Assembly (NCBI GenBank): GCA_950022655.1
Contig: OX465583.1
Location: 69,513,152 to 69,577,151 of the forward strand
Length of the DNA stretch: 64,000 bases
Direction: 5' to 3'
DNA from: Alentia gelatinosa
Lineage: Eukaryota > Annelida > Polychaeta > Phyllodocida > Polynoidae
The position numbers and the translations under genes are program-made. This document shows, piece by piece, positions 22,701 to 33,887 of the stretch (position 1 is its first letter; every line of letters starts with the position of its first letter). The notes under the pieces were generated by a model. The model worked only from the letters and a program-made list of their open reading frames with translations. It had not been told where the DNA came from and did no database searches.

Positions 22701-23274
22701 AAATGAATGTTTTCCCAGCTTAAATATCAAGAAATATATTGACGAGTGTTTGGTTTGTGTCTCTGTTCACCATTGAGTTTGGAGTGTTACAGTAATGTGA
22801 GCGAGGCGATAGCCGAGGAAATGTTCCGAAGCCTAAGTTTCATTGACCTTCTGATTTTACTACCAGTAAGATCTAAGCCTACCTATGGATCCAAATCACA
22901 CTTCTTTTACCACACCTGTAACATTCTTAGGTGTCCACAATGTATCTGACCCCAGTCTGCACAACGCAATTAGTATAATTAAAATACAGTGTATTACATG
23001 CAGGTGTTTTGCTAATGTGTCCATCTCATGTTCTAATTAGGTTATATGATATATTTCGTCTTTAGTTATGTGCTCGCTATACGAATCCATCCATAAATAT
23101 TTTTCATAGAGGCGTCGTGCAAAGATGCTACTTCATAGCTGTCTGTGGGGGACAAGTTGATCTCTCAATTCCTTACATCACAAAATAGGCAAATAAAAAC
23201 TTTCATCGTGTTAGGCATTAACCTCCCATTTCGTATTCTTGCCATAGCATTTTAAAGTTGGTGAGAGTTTACCC
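22701..23274. other. Unassigned intron sequence
   Basis: No exon or RNA gene recognised. GAGCGAGGCGATAGCCGAGG resembles short palindromes seen in other elements here. Confidence 0.35.
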
Positions 23275-23496
23275 TGGTTACCGCCTTTATCCTACCCCTA
23301 ATAAAAAACCGCCATAGACTTAACATAGGGAAATTTTATGTGGCAGGCCGTGACATAAAGTGTTTTTTATGCCACTAGAGTAATAACAATATTGACCAAT
23401 CAAAGAGCAGGATGTCAGTTACTATGAAAAAAGTTCTGTTGGTCTTTGACTCAATATTTATCTTTTTAACAGTAATACAAAAGCATAGATGGGGTA

Positions 23497-23640
23497 GGAT
23501 AAATACGAAACCGAACTCGAGTTAGACTTGTCAATGTCTATGCCACTCTGGTCAGGTCTGCTCCTCACTACACTCGGCTACGCCTCGTGGCATAAACATT
23601 GTCAAGTCTAACTCTCGTTCGGTTTCTACTAAATCTCACT
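23497..23640. repeat. Hairpin, about 40-bp arms
   Basis: GAAACCGAACTCGAGTTAGA, then CTTGTCAATGTCTATGCCAC, is mirrored by GTGGCATAAACATTGTCAAG, then TCTAACTCTCGTTCGGTTTC. The loop is about 40 bp. It follows the inverted dispersed repeat at 23275-23400 and may be part of the same element. Confidence 0.75.
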
Positions 23641-23728
23641 GTACAGTATTTCACGGAATCAAAGTGTTCTAAAGGCATGTCGGACAAGTTTACCTTGATT
23701 ATGAAAACCCATGTCAAATTGAATATGG

Positions 23729-24163
23729 TGGTTGGTTGGTTTGATTTAATGTCCGGTTAACCATTGCAGGTTCTCACCAGACTTTCTCAAGGTTCTTTTG
23801 CACCACAAGGGTGGTGATCTAATCTATGAAATGAATTTAGGTAGAAATCTCACCCCTACACATTTACAAGGTGAGAGTTAATTTACTTCCCACACCACAT
23901 AGACATGGTATGATAGCTGTAAATCTACCACTGCTGGGGTTGAAGGAGAAAATTGGCTGCAGTGGGACCCAAATCAACAAAGTCTGACAAACTTGGTATT
24001 ACAAGTCCAGTGCTTTACCACTGAGCTAACTCTCCCCCCCCCCCCCTCTCCCCCGGGTCGCTTTAGTTATGCTTGCATGCAAGCACATCCGGTCTGCACC
24101 ATGAGGAGACAAGGCGACCAAGAGAGTGAACAGATTGGTAATTGCTGTCCACCCCAGCAGACC
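23729..24163 (-). mobile_element. tRNA-SINE, tail B, long form
   Basis: Tail starts with GGTTGGTTGG and TTTAATGTCCGGTTAACC; the head ends at the minus-strand start GGTCTGCTGGGGTGGACAGC. There is a C-run expansion near 24032-24045. Its 5' end lies directly against a LINE RT relic. No obvious target duplication. Confidence 0.88.
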
Positions 24164-24290
24164 GCACCATTCATAAAATAACTAAGATAGTCCAATATGG
24201 GGGCTATCAAACTATCATATGTCATAGTACTAGTTTCCTTACTAATGTATTTCCGAATCTTAGCGAGCTTAAAGAGTGATGGCAAGTGAT
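24164..24290 (-). pseudogene. LINE reverse transcriptase relic (palm/thumb border)
   Basis: The minus-strand frame reads LFKLAKIRKYISKETSTMTY then DSLIAPILDYLSYFMN. This resembles the non-LTR RT pattern L.K++.hhs......hY.shI.P.LDY after the catalytic core. It is cut off at 24164 by the SINE. Only about 40 codons remain; it is short, so the call is moderate. Confidence 0.5.
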
Positions 24291-24499
24291 GTCATCGGCT
24301 GATGAGCCAGACTCTAACTGAGGTGTCCCCCCACACACGAGAAGAGCTATGAGATGAGCTTTGTCCCGGTGTGATCATCTTGGCCTGTGTTTGGCTCAAT
24401 CCATCATTCCAAACTATCCCAGCAATCTTTCGCGGCGCAAGCGCTTACTAATCTCTGCCTCAACCCAATGCTGGTTCCCCGGGTATCCACTTTAGGCAG

Positions 24500-24561
24500 G
24501 GGTTGGTTGGTTGGTTGGTTGGTTTGATTTAATGTCCAGTTAACCATTGCAGGTTCTCACC
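24500..24561 (-). mobile_element. SINE tail-B fragment
   Basis: GGTT repeats followed by TTTAATGTCCAGTTAACCAT and GCAGGTTCTCACC, then homology stops. Confidence 0.8.
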
Positions 24562-24611
24562 AAAAACTGGCAGATGTGGCAAATTTTGCCCCGAACAGGC
24601 AAGTCGGTGCA

Positions 24612-25255
24612 GTTTGTTTGTTTGTTCGGGTAGTTTAACATCCATTTTGTTCAATTAGACCTACTTTGGGTTTGAGCAAATATATGAGATGAATGTAGGT
24701 AGAAATCTCACCCCTACACATTTACCGAGGTGAGAGTTCTTTAACTTCCAACACCATATAGACATGGTTTGAAAAATTGGCCTTTGATATAGCAGTAAAT
24801 CTACCATGAAGGAGAAAGGTGGCTGTGCACCACATACCACATAGATATGGTAGGAGAAGGATTGGCCTTTGATATAGCAGTAAATCTACCACTGCTAGGA
24901 ATGAAGGAGAAAGGTGGCTGTACACAACACCACATAGACATGGTATGAGAAGGATTGGTCTTTGATATAGCAGTAAATCTACCACTGCTGGGTATGAAGG
25001 AGAAAGGTGGCTGTACACCACAACACATAGATATGGTATGAGAAGGATTGGCCTTTGATATAGCAGTAAGTTTACCCCTGCTGGGGGTGAAAGAGAAAGA
25101 TGGCTACACACCGCACCACATAGACATGGTATGAGAGGCATTGTCATTTGATATAGCAGTAAATCTACCACTGCTGGGGGTTGGAACTCGAATCCACAAA
25201 GTCCAACAACCTTGGGGTTACAAGGCCTGTGCTCTAACGACTGAGCTAACTCTCC
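24612..25255 (-). mobile_element. tRNA-SINE, tail A, body amplified in tandem
   Basis: Normal tail A at the left and long-form tRNA head at the right. Between them the body cassette (TTTGATATAGCAGTAAATCT to ACATAGACATGGTATGAGAA) is repeated about five times with a period near 93 bp. Because 93 is a multiple of three, a long minus-strand frame appears; it is not a gene. Confidence 0.9.
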
Positions 25256-25267
25256 ATTGCCCCAAAC

Positions 25268-25562
25268 CACCCCTCTCATAAGATCTTACACTCTCTAAGT
25301 GGTATTCTGTACAAGGTTCTCACTGTGCTCTATGAGAGAACAATTCTTAACGAACTAGGCTTAGAGCTTTGAGAATCCACTGGTACACAGTATTCCCGCT
25401 AAGTGACATCATTGAGATTATAGGAATCTTTGGTTGCATTGATGTACGTCTTTAGCACTGGAGGCAGGCCAGTGGATTATCAACGCTCTAAGCCTAGTTC
25501 TTTTCCATAGTGCGTAGTGAGAGTACAGAATACGACTTAGAGAGTGTGAGATCTTATGAGGG
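25268..25562. mobile_element. Foldback element, about 45-bp terminal arms
   Basis: CTCATAAGATCTTACACTCT, then CTAAGTGGTATTCTGTAC, on the left is mirrored by GAGAGTGTGAGATCTTATGA on the right. Inner parts such as CTAGGCTTAGAG are also inverted. A partial copy is at 20025-20222. It ends in a run of G. Confidence 0.75.
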
Positions 25563-25650
25563 GGGGGGGGGTGCCCAAACAGGCATATTGGTGCAGAGAT
25601 ACAAGCGGCCGCAGGAAGTAAAGGCAGAATCTCTGCTAGGAGAGTAGACA

Positions 25651-26469
25651 TTCGGGTCGATCAGTCACGTACTGACATAGGGAGCAGCTCCCTCTACCAC
25701 GAGCAGCTCGGAGTCGGTCTCCATCTGTCTCGCCGCCCATCAGCTCCTCAGTCAAACACACCCGCCAGCCTCGCCGCTGATCGCTTTCGCCTTATTTACC
25801 TTTTATCTTACTTCCATCTTCATATGACTATCAATTCGGGTGATCATTTCTGCCGACAAAATCCTGGGCTGCATCCTCGAGTCGTTTGGGATGAATCTAA
25901 GCAAGATTTTATATTGGCTCGTAGGAAAACTTGAGCTTGCATTGCTTTATAATGATTTTCGTGATAACTTGATTATTCACGACGGCATTCATGGCAGAAA
26001 CGATGTTATTAAACAATCCAGGATTGATTTAATATGAAGGCACAGTATATTTCGATTTTAACGCTTTGTTTATCCTAGAGATGCTGGTTATGGTCCCATA
26101 TCATGCTACGTGTTGGCTAGAAGTAAACTATATCAATATATACCCGTGGGCAAATATCTAACATTTACCTGACAAGTAGTACACATTCCGTTCGTCACTC
26201 AATGACGAAGGAATATTTATACGTCCTTCCCTACCACATGACAACTTTGAATCTTAAAAAAATGTGAGACGTAAAATTGTAAAATGGCGTTTCTTATGGT
26301 TTCTCGGTATAAAATGATAAGTAGATATAGTGAGTGTACTTGAATTCCATCTGTTCCTCGATATTTTGATCGGATATATTCACCTGTTTCTTCAAACTCG
26401 GTGAATATTTCCGACCAAAATACCTCTGAACAGATACCATTCATGCCCACTAACCATGTCTCTATCACT
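25651..26469. other. Unassigned intron sequence
   Basis: Mostly AT-rich. A plus-strand frame at 25840-26037 (65 codons) has no recognisable domain and no clear splice context; I do not call it a gene. Confidence 0.4.
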
Positions 26470-27013
26470 GCATGAAAACCACTATTTTACATATGTATAC
26501 GAAACGCGTCTAACAGTAGGAGTGGCGTATATACGTGTCCATGGTGCGGTCTTATATGCGTTATATATACGCCTGATTCTGTTTATTTACGCCAGTATCC
26601 AATAATTCCGACCTCTGCCACTTGGGGAAATCAGTGGTAGTATATTCCATTTGCCATTAACCATCCAAGTCTGTATTATATGAAAATTGCAATCTTATAT
26701 TACCAATTTATTTTATAAAACCTTTATAAAACCTGATTGAGTATAAATTGATTAATTACACATAATAAACCATGCATTAAGTTGTTTTTTTATACGCCTG
26801 GCGTATATATATCGCACAGAGCATGTTTTGTCTTGGATACGCCAGGCGTGAAATACAGCCAAGTCACGTGCGTCTACATATGGAAACTACCTCGTAGACG
26901 CCCGAAACGCAGACGCGGATAAGAGGTGTATACAAATGTAAACAAGGCACGATACAGCCGATACGTGCGTTATCGCAATGGCGTATATATATGTAAAATA
27001 GTGGTTTTCGTGC
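26470..27013. mobile_element. MITE with about 28-bp TIR (GCAYGAAAACCACTATTTTA)
   Basis: The left end is GCATGAAAACCACTATTTTA then CATATGTATACG; the right end is its inverse ending GGTTTTCGTGC. The interior is rich in GCGTATATATACGCC-type palindromes. Size 544 bp, no ORF. 27014-27515 is unassigned. Confidence 0.75.
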
Positions 27014-27519
27014 GGTGTATATATCATCTGACCTAGACGTTTGAGGATGGAAAACCTACATAACAATTGTCGATCCCCTGCTTAAAAGGACACTCTCAGG
27101 GTTTTTATATTGAATCTTATTTTGCGTTTAATCCACAGAGCTAGTTTCCACCAATCTATTGCCTAATATCGAGAAAATCAATTTTCACTAGGTGTCCAGT
27201 GTAATGTGCACGGTTAATGCCGCAACGTTTCATTTCCGGTCTGTGATAATCTTACGGAGTAGTCAATTAAACTGTGTATGGGGAAAGGTCATAGACTATA
27301 TTAGATTTAATTTCATTTGATCTGAATTAAATCTTATTTAAAGTTAATTTCTTGGAATTAACCACATTCTGATATATAATACTTTGGATGAGAAGGCTTC
27401 AGGATAGGATTTTCTCGCTGTATGATCTGTAATTTAACCCGTAATACATATATATTGCATGTGGCCACCCGATTGCAGCACTACGTAGGGGATAGGGATC
27501 TTGGGATTAGTCTATGTGA

Positions 27520-28390
27520 TTGACTGGCGGGTTTACTCTAGACCCTGCCCGCCATGATGGCAGCGTGTCAGTGAGGGCAGATCAAGCTTTTCATCGACGC
27601 CCCCCTGGCGGTGAAAATCCGCACAAATTCATAAAGCTTCTTTCCGGAGCGTGCCCCCCGAACCCGAGACCCGCCGACCTGCACAGGAAGTCCCCACTGC
27701 GCATGGACAGGAAGTTGCCGACGATTGGACGGTTACGAGTCACGGACGCGGAATGTGGTAGTGTTCAGCGTCGACCATAGAGGGCGCTATTGTTGCCGTA
27801 CAAAGCAGGTCAACGACCGCCAGTTCGTCCGCCCGCTTCACTTCCGGTAGTAGGGTCTGTGCTCTACCCGCCGCCGATAGCGCGCCCAGTATGATGAAGT
27901 CGCCCCTCCGTCCGCCCGTCCGCCCGCCCGTCCGCCCGTCCGCCCGTCCGCCCGCCCGCCCGCCCGCTCACTCGTCCGCCAGTATGATGCAGGCGTCGGT
28001 CGTGACGGCCACAGCCTGGAAGGGCCCTCCCATCCGCCCGCCCGCCCGCCCTACCGTGCATCCGTCCGTCCGCCCGTCAGCTGCCCGTCCGAACGCCCGC
28101 CCCCTACAGTCCGCCCGCCCACCTGACCCCTCTCGCCCGCCGCCTGCCCATCCGCCCGCCATAATTCCCGTCCGCCCGCCGCCCGCCCGTCCGCCCGCCG
28201 CCCGCCCGCCCGCCCGCCGCTAGTATTAGCGTCAATGGCGGCCCACTTCCGGCGGGATTGTCGCCATCACGGTAATCAGCGGGACGACTCTGCAGGCCGT
28301 GTTCCTGGCCGCTGACCCCGACTCTGTCAAGCGCGCTCACCTCCCCGCTCTCCCGCCATACCCCTCTCCGCCGTCGTGACCGAGAGCTGC
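27520..28390. other. GC/CpG-rich segment with CCGCCCGT tandem repeats
   Basis: From about 27895 to 28215 it is built of CCGCCCGTCCGCC-type simple repeats; the flanks are also CpG-rich. Several long frames result from composition. It could be a CpG island, but no first exon can be shown. Confidence 0.6.
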
Positions 28391-28702
28391 TCAGAGCATT
28401 GAACTCTAGTTATTTTTGACTTGATATACAAAAATTCTTAAAACTTAGGCCGCAAAGAATATACACATTTGCAAAAGGTACCATATTAAAGAAGAGATTA
28501 CGGGCTCAAATTTTTTTTGTCAGTTTTCATTTTCTCAGAAATCATGTTAAAAGTTAGGCAAAATGTTTAACTTCTAGGATAAGAGTAAAGATTCCATAGA
28601 ATTTCAAATGGACGCAAACTCAAAATCCAGTTTAATCAAGTAGAGATTTCAAGTAGAGATTTCTGGGAGCTGCCCAGAGCATTGAACTCCTAACTTGAGC
28701 TG
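28383..28702. repeat. AT-rich insert between about 28-bp direct repeats
   Basis: GAGCTGCTCAGAGCATTGAA (28384 on) recurs as GAGCTGCCCAGAGCATTGAA (28673 on). The AT-rich piece between is related to 36195-36410 on the opposite strand (TTTGCAAAAGGTACCATATT against TTAATAAGCTACCTTTTGCA). Direct repeats this long suggest duplication or recombination rather than a simple TSD. 28703-29029 is unassigned. Confidence 0.5.
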
Positions 28703-29029
28703 CTCGTACTGGATTCAAGGCTGGACAGATTGGGCTTCGGCGCAAGTCATATAGCGGGGGAATCCCCATCTATTAACTCCCTCCCCACACCCCCTCTCCA
28801 CCCCTCCCCGTACAATACGGGTCCGTGCGGCTTACAGGCGTCCAGGTGCTCAAAGTGGGTCACCACCTCCTCCCTGACTGCCCGCTATAGAAACGGTCCA
28901 CCTGGACATTTAAAAGCCCCGCGCAGATAAGCCGCCAACTTAATTTGTGCCGCTTGTTGTGCCTGACACTCTGCCCCAACTCCCTGCATTACTCACAGTG
29001 TATTCGCCAGTCACAAGGTTTGGGTAGAC

Positions 29030-29300
29030 TTGCTCAAGTCTTTGATTATGAACAGTCATTAAATGATGATTAATCACAAATAGATTAAAGTTCATTAAAG
29101 TAGGTATCTTTCTCTGACTGGCCCATGAATCAAGTCTTTGATTGATGATAATAATGTCAGAATAAAGTTTATTATTAAAAGTATGTATCCTTCTCTGACT
29201 GGCCCATGAATCAAAATCTCCTGTTTATGACCGCTCCTTGTAACCCCATACTTCCTCCTATCCCTCCCCCTCCCCCCCCTCCAGTTCCCTGGTCGCATGT
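29030..29300. repeat. Dispersed repeat, 'CAAGTCTTTGATTATGAAC' family
   Basis: The order CTTGCTCAAGTCTTTGATTA, TCATTAAATGATGA, CTTCTCTGACTGGCCCATGA and CTGTAACCCYATACTTCCTC is shared with 54975-55200 and, inverted, with 34465-34585. Here the inner part is duplicated. Likely a retroposon 3' region or DNA element; type unresolved. Confidence 0.6.
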
Positions 29301-29479
29301 GTTGTCACAGCATTAATTTCTTCTTCTTTTTTAATAGTTTAATCACTCCTTTCAAAATTGGAAGATCTTCCAGTGAAATAAAATTTAGCCTACTCCTGAC
29401 TGTGACCCGATTAAGATCAAAGTGGGAGGGTATCAATCTCCCATCATTGATATACAGCGCCAGAAATTCAACACCATTA

Positions 29480-29660
29480 CCGATTGTACCAGTCCCTGTA
29501 TCCCAGCGAGGAGAGTAGACATAGGATGCAGAGAATGGAACCAGTCTATACCAGTCCCTATATCCCAACGAGAAGGGTAGCCATAGGATGCAGGGACTGT
29601 GTCCCAGCGAGGAGGGTAGCCATAGGATGCGGGGACTGGAGCCAGTCTATGGTTTCGGGT
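29480..29660. repeat. Short tandem repeat, TATCCCAGCGAGGAGGGTAG unit
   Basis: Three to four irregular copies including GTAGCCATAGGATGC. Another copy with the same upstream CAGCGCCAGAAATTCAACAC context lies at 56200-56280, showing that it is a dispersed element. Confidence 0.7.
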
Positions 29661-29985
29661 CTCCGGGCCGAGAGGGGAGCCCACAGGCCCCTCGCCGCCT
29701 CTCTTAGGCGGGGTCGGGCCTAGCCCGGCCTATCTGCTGTGCACCAGGAGGTCGGAGCTGGGGCGGCTGATAAGCGGGTGGGAGGAGGGGGGAGGGGCAC
29801 GTTGCCGCCAACACTCATAATGTTATCTGCCGGTCCGGGCACGGGGCGATAGGGGGCGCGATAAGCGGTACGTGCTGTCACTACGTGCCCGTGATGTCTG
29901 CGCAGCACGTGAACAGCACCGGGCACAGAGTGATTGGTAGTTCTGCCATCATCCGCCAGGAAACTGTAAGATCGCGCCACTGTAG
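29661..29985. other. CpG-rich segment
   Basis: GC- and CpG-rich with no recognised exon; minus-strand frame 29720-29980 has no identifiable domain. Could be regulatory; not demonstrated. 29986-30123 is unassigned. Confidence 0.4.
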
Positions 29986-30123
29986 CCGAGGGACATCCAT
30001 TGTTATCAGTTGTTATAAACTATAGATGATATTGAGACAGGGCTAAAATTTCTCAAATTTAAGACCCAAAAAATATTTCTGATAAAATCCATGTAGAAAC
30101 GATGGTTCTGTGAACAGGCTTGG

Positions 30124-30462
30124 CTGGTTGGTTGGTTTGATTTAACGTCCAGTTAACCATTAGAGATTCTCACCAGACTTTCTCACGGGTCTTCTACAAG
30201 GTTAACCGTGGGTTCGAGTCTCACTGTAGCCACTTTTCTCCTTTATACTCAGCAGTGGTAGATTTACTGCTATATCAAAGGCCAATCCTTCTCATACCAC
30301 GTCTATGCGGTATGGGAAGTAAAAGAACTCTCACCTCGGTAAATGTGTAGGGATGAGATTTCTACCTAAATTCATCTAATCGATTTGGTCAAACCCAAAG
30401 TAGGTCTAATAGAACAAATTGGACGTTGAACTTCCCTAAAAATAAACAAAACAAAAACAAAC
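30124..30462. mobile_element. Composite SINE: tail-B (-) then body and tail A (+)
   Basis: 30124-30200 is a minus-oriented tail B. From about 30201 the plus strand has a B-box-like GGTTCGAGTC, the body, GAACAAATTGGACGTTGAAC and a CAAA-rich tail ending near 30462. Same head-to-head plan as 12601-12802. Confidence 0.8.
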
Positions 30463-30778
30463 TTCAGATGGCCTTCCCATAGAAGTTAGCATTTCTCATT
30501 TGTACATGTTCCCAACTATCAGAATCCAGAATTATTTGAAGATAGCAATAGAACATCAGTGTCATTTAGCAACAAAGTCAAAATATTGCAGTTTCCCATA
30601 GACACCAATAATTAAGCACTTACATTTTCAGATGGCCTTCCCATAGAAGTTAGCATGGTGACATGCCTTTTTTTGGCATTTCCTATTTGCTGAAAATATG
30701 GAACTTATATTATCCAGAGTTATTTGCAAAACTCAATAGAATTTAGAAATCACACAACTACCAGCCTTTGTCTTTGAG
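30463..30778 (-). repeat. Dispersed repeat, 'AAAGACAAATGCTGGTAGTT' family
   Basis: Carries CAGATGGCCTTCCCATAGAA twice, TTTCCCATAGACACCAATAA and CAACTACCAGCCTTTGTCTT. Other copies are at 50930-51118 and, inverted, 57047-57435. No ORF. Confidence 0.7.
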
Positions 30779-31234
30779 GTTCTGAACCAGGCTATTTTAG
30801 CCCCAGAACTTTACAAGCCGTTATACCCGGCAGACCTTAACCACCACAGGCGGGGACTAGGATGTGGCATAATCCTTGCATTCCTAATTCAGAAACTCAT
30901 CAACTCCTCGGTATTATTCTCCTCATTTTAATCGCATGCCTGCAGAAATTAAATATACGCTGTCAGCAGTATACTAAGTAGACCCTCTAGGGAGGGTTTA
31001 TCTATAGCAGGTGCTCCTACAGATTTCTCACGGAACTTGCCAAGTGGCATTAGTGTTTTTAGTCCATGATATGTACAATGACAACAGTCACTTCTACGCA
31101 GCGTATACTGTGAAGGAACCGAATGAAGAGGCATAGCAACTTTAGGTACGCCACCTGTTTTGGGTTGCGCGGTTATCTCACGAGGCGAAGTCTCCGAGGA
31201 TTTCAGTGCATAAAGGGTGGCGTCCACCAACCGC

Positions 31235-31520
31235 GACAAGGCTATGACAAGCGCCAACAAGAAAGTTCCAATCGGCGCTTGTCATAGCCTTGTCTTAAGA
31301 AGGGGGACGATAGCGTTTTTCGTGGGGAAAATCTAACATGCTTGAGGTTGTCGTTGCCTTGTCGGAAGGCTCCTGACAAGCTTCCAATCATGTCCTTGTT
31401 GTGGCCTTGTTGTAGACTCTTTTTGGGGACTGGGGTCCACCAACCACGACAAGGCTTCCAATCGTAGGCCAATTGTGGACCTTGTCGGGAACCCATTGTC
31501 GTAGCCTTGTTGTGGTATTA
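31235..31520. repeat. Perfect 21-bp hairpin and 'GACAAGGCT' repeats
   Basis: 31235-31255 and 31274-31294 are exact inverted repeats (GACAAGGCTATGACAAGCGC on the left) around an 18-nt loop. Further GACAAGGCTTCCAATC or inverted copies follow to about 31520. No rRNA or tRNA identity. 30779-31234 is unassigned. Confidence 0.85.
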
Positions 31521-31574
31521 TGCCCAATTGACGCCCCCCATAAACCAAGACATGTGGCCCACCCGATGCCTGAA

Positions 31575-31670
31575 CATATATGTATGTGTGTGTATATATA
31601 TATATGTATATAAAAAAATATATATATGTATATATATATATACATATGTATATACAAGTTATATATAAAC
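31575..31670. repeat. TA/TATG microsatellite
   Basis: Alternating TATATATA/TATGTA for nearly 100 bp. The flank to about 31980 has no recognised gene. Confidence 0.95.
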
Positions 31671-31979
31671 ATGTCAAAATCAGGTAATTGATTTGGATCA
31701 CACCTATCGTCTGCATGAGGCCTGGCCTATTCACCTTCTAGTATTGATTCTGAAACTCGGACGGGTCTGTCTTGAGCAACTCACGCGTGGTTGGCGTCAG
31801 TCGCGGGTTTCTAGTTCGATTAAGTGGCGTAGAGTTTGGTCGTATAGCCCCAGTATCCCGTCTCTGACACAGCATAGACGGGGTCGGCAGCAGGCGGGGG
31901 GAGAACCCGGCTTATCGGCCGAGGAGTCCGCCACCTGGGGATCACATCTCCCGACGGCCGGGGTGACGTTTGGCACCGG

Positions 31980-32695
31980 GCGGGGCGGGTGATGTTTGGC
32001 ACTGGGTGGGGCGGGTGATGTTTGGCACTGGGCAGGGCGGGTTCGGTCAGGCGGGTGACGTTAGCCACTGGGCAGGGCTGGTGTGTCCGGGCGGGTGACG
32101 TTTGGCACTGGGCGTGGCAGGTGATGTTTGGCACAGGGCAGGGCGGTTTCGGTCGGGCGGGTGACGTTAGCCACTGGGCAGGGCGGGTGTGTCCGGGCGG
32201 GTGATGTTTGGCACTGGGCGGGGTGGGTATGTTTGGGCGGGTGACGTTTGGCGCTGGGCAGGGCAGGGGACGTTTGGCGCTGGTCGGGGCGGGGGCGGTT
32301 GGCACTGGGCCGGACGGGTATGTTTGGGCGGGTGACGTTTGGCACTGGGCGGGGCAGGTAACAATTGGTACTGGACGGGGCTGGCGTAGCCGGGCAGGTG
32401 ACGTTTGGCACTGGGCGGGGCAGATATGGCCGGGTGAGTGACATGTGGCGCTAGGCAGGTGCGGTTGGCACTGGGCGGGGCGGGTATGTTTGGGCGGGTG
32501 ACGTTTGGCACTGGGCGGGGCAGGTAACAATTGGTACTGGATGGGGCTGGCGTAGCCGGGCAGGTGACGTTTGGCACTGGGCGGGGCAGATGTGGCCGGG
32601 TGAGTGACATGTGGCGCTAGGCAGGTGCGGTTGGCACTGGGCGGGGCGGGTATGTTCGGCCTGGTGACGTTTGGCGCTAGGCGGCGGGGCAGACC
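31980..32695. repeat. GC-rich minisatellite with higher-order duplication
   Basis: Many units of GGGCGGGTGACGTTTGGCAC, then TGGGCGGGGC. A compound block of about 166 bp including CAGGTAACAATTGGTACTGG is repeated (from 32331 and from 32497). Long frames on both strands are artefacts. 32696-33084 is unassigned. Confidence 0.9.
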
Positions 32696-33084
32696 GGGAG
32701 TCCCGGTATTACATCACACACCACCACCGATCGATCACGGCGTGAGAAAACCGAGCGGACGGCAAGGGGCCTCTCCGAGCTCCATCATGATAAGCAATCA
32801 TAGACAGACACGTTACCAAAGCCCACTTATTGTTTTTGTCCTCTAATTTGTTCCCTCCAGGCCCATCCATAATATTCGGCTGGCTGAGGAGAGAGAGAAC
32901 AAACAGGTCCAGGCTGGCGCTTCCCGTGTGGCGTGTGGTCGTTGGAGGGAGATATCAGTCCAGTATCAGACATGTCTGCTCTGTTCGTGTTGGTGGTGAT
33001 TTCCTGCGTGTTTCATTTCTGTGAAGTTTCCGTCTAGCCAGGGATTTTTTTCTCTCTTTTTTTGTTAGCACATCATCTGAGCCT

Positions 33085-33313
33085 GGAATAAAATCCATAG
33101 GAACTCGTTCTCAACAGGCTTGCGAATACGGTAACTCATTCTCAACAGGTCATACACTGATAGATATTTCTAGGATTTCCAAGATAAAATCAGAAACATG
33201 TTCGTGCTTGGTCTGACTCCCCATTCGCCATCTCGTTTCCAAACTCGATGGTGAACTGGGACACAGACCAAGCACTCATCAGTTTCTTTCTTAGTATACT
33301 TACAATTCCTTTT
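33085..33313. mobile_element. Palindromic element; second copy at 43008-43285
   Basis: Shares GAACTCGTTCTCAACAGGCT, CGTGCTTGGTCTGACTCCCC and AGTTTCTTTCTTAGTATACT with 43008-43285. Within it, TGCTTGGTCTG..CCATCTC is mirrored by GATGG..ACACAGACCAAGCA. No ORF. Confidence 0.7.
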
Positions 33314-33384
33314 TATTATTCATTTCTGTACATGATACTGTTCTTCCAATGAATTCCTGATGACAGCATCATGGCTTGTCTTAG

Positions 33385-33680
33385 TAGTTTAACGTCCAAT
33401 GTGTTCAATCGGACTTCAAAATCTTGGCACTTAGTGCTTCCGTATCTCCACTTTACATACGAAAGCATTATGTACCAGGATCTTGAGGAATCCATTGGAA
33501 AAACTGATTCTGTCTCTACTCTATGTAGAATGTCTAAGATATATGCTGATATACCCTACAATTCATGGTGGCGCCACCTGGTGATTTTTGAATATTCTCA
33601 TTCATTCATTGAAATTAGTAATTTGTGGCATATTGCAAACTCAAAAGAGCAAAATTTAGGTTTTGTCTAGTTTCACCTAG
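33385..33680. repeat. SINE tail scrap and TTAA-type MITE fragment
   Basis: 33385-33417 matches SINE tail A (AGTTTAACGTCCAATGTGTT). From about 33540, ACCCTACAATTCATGGTGGC, then GCCACCTGGTGATTTTTGAA, matches the right arm of the TTAA-type MITE. Confidence 0.6.
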
Positions 33681-33887
33681 TCCAATAGGTAGGATCTCTG
33701 CTAGGAGAGTGACATTTACCTGGTGATGCGCCACCTACTGGCACACAAGGTAAAAGGGCGCTACACTTCCGCTCCCTCCAACCTGCCCATCTGACATATG
33801 CGCATCGGCGAAAGACAGATGCAGCAAAAAGGCGGGCCTTAGACTTCTGGGTGGGTGGGCGGGTGGGCAGGCGGACTACTGGGTGGG

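Larger units (their letters stand above)
24410..25650. mobile_element. Inverted-repeat element split by nested SINEs
   Basis: The left arm (24410-24499) has AATCTTTCGCGGCGCAAGCG and CTAATCTCTGCCTCAACCC. The right arm (25565-25650) has its inverse around GCAGAGATACAAGCGGCCGC and ATCTCTGCTAGGAGAGTAG. The same family is at 4847-5456. The interior is occupied by SINE pieces (24500-25255) and another foldback element (25268-25562). Confidence 0.5.

Noticed and set aside
24722..25279. 185-codon minus-strand frame
   Set aside because: It follows the 93-bp SINE body repeats; the repeated peptide reflects a period divisible by three.
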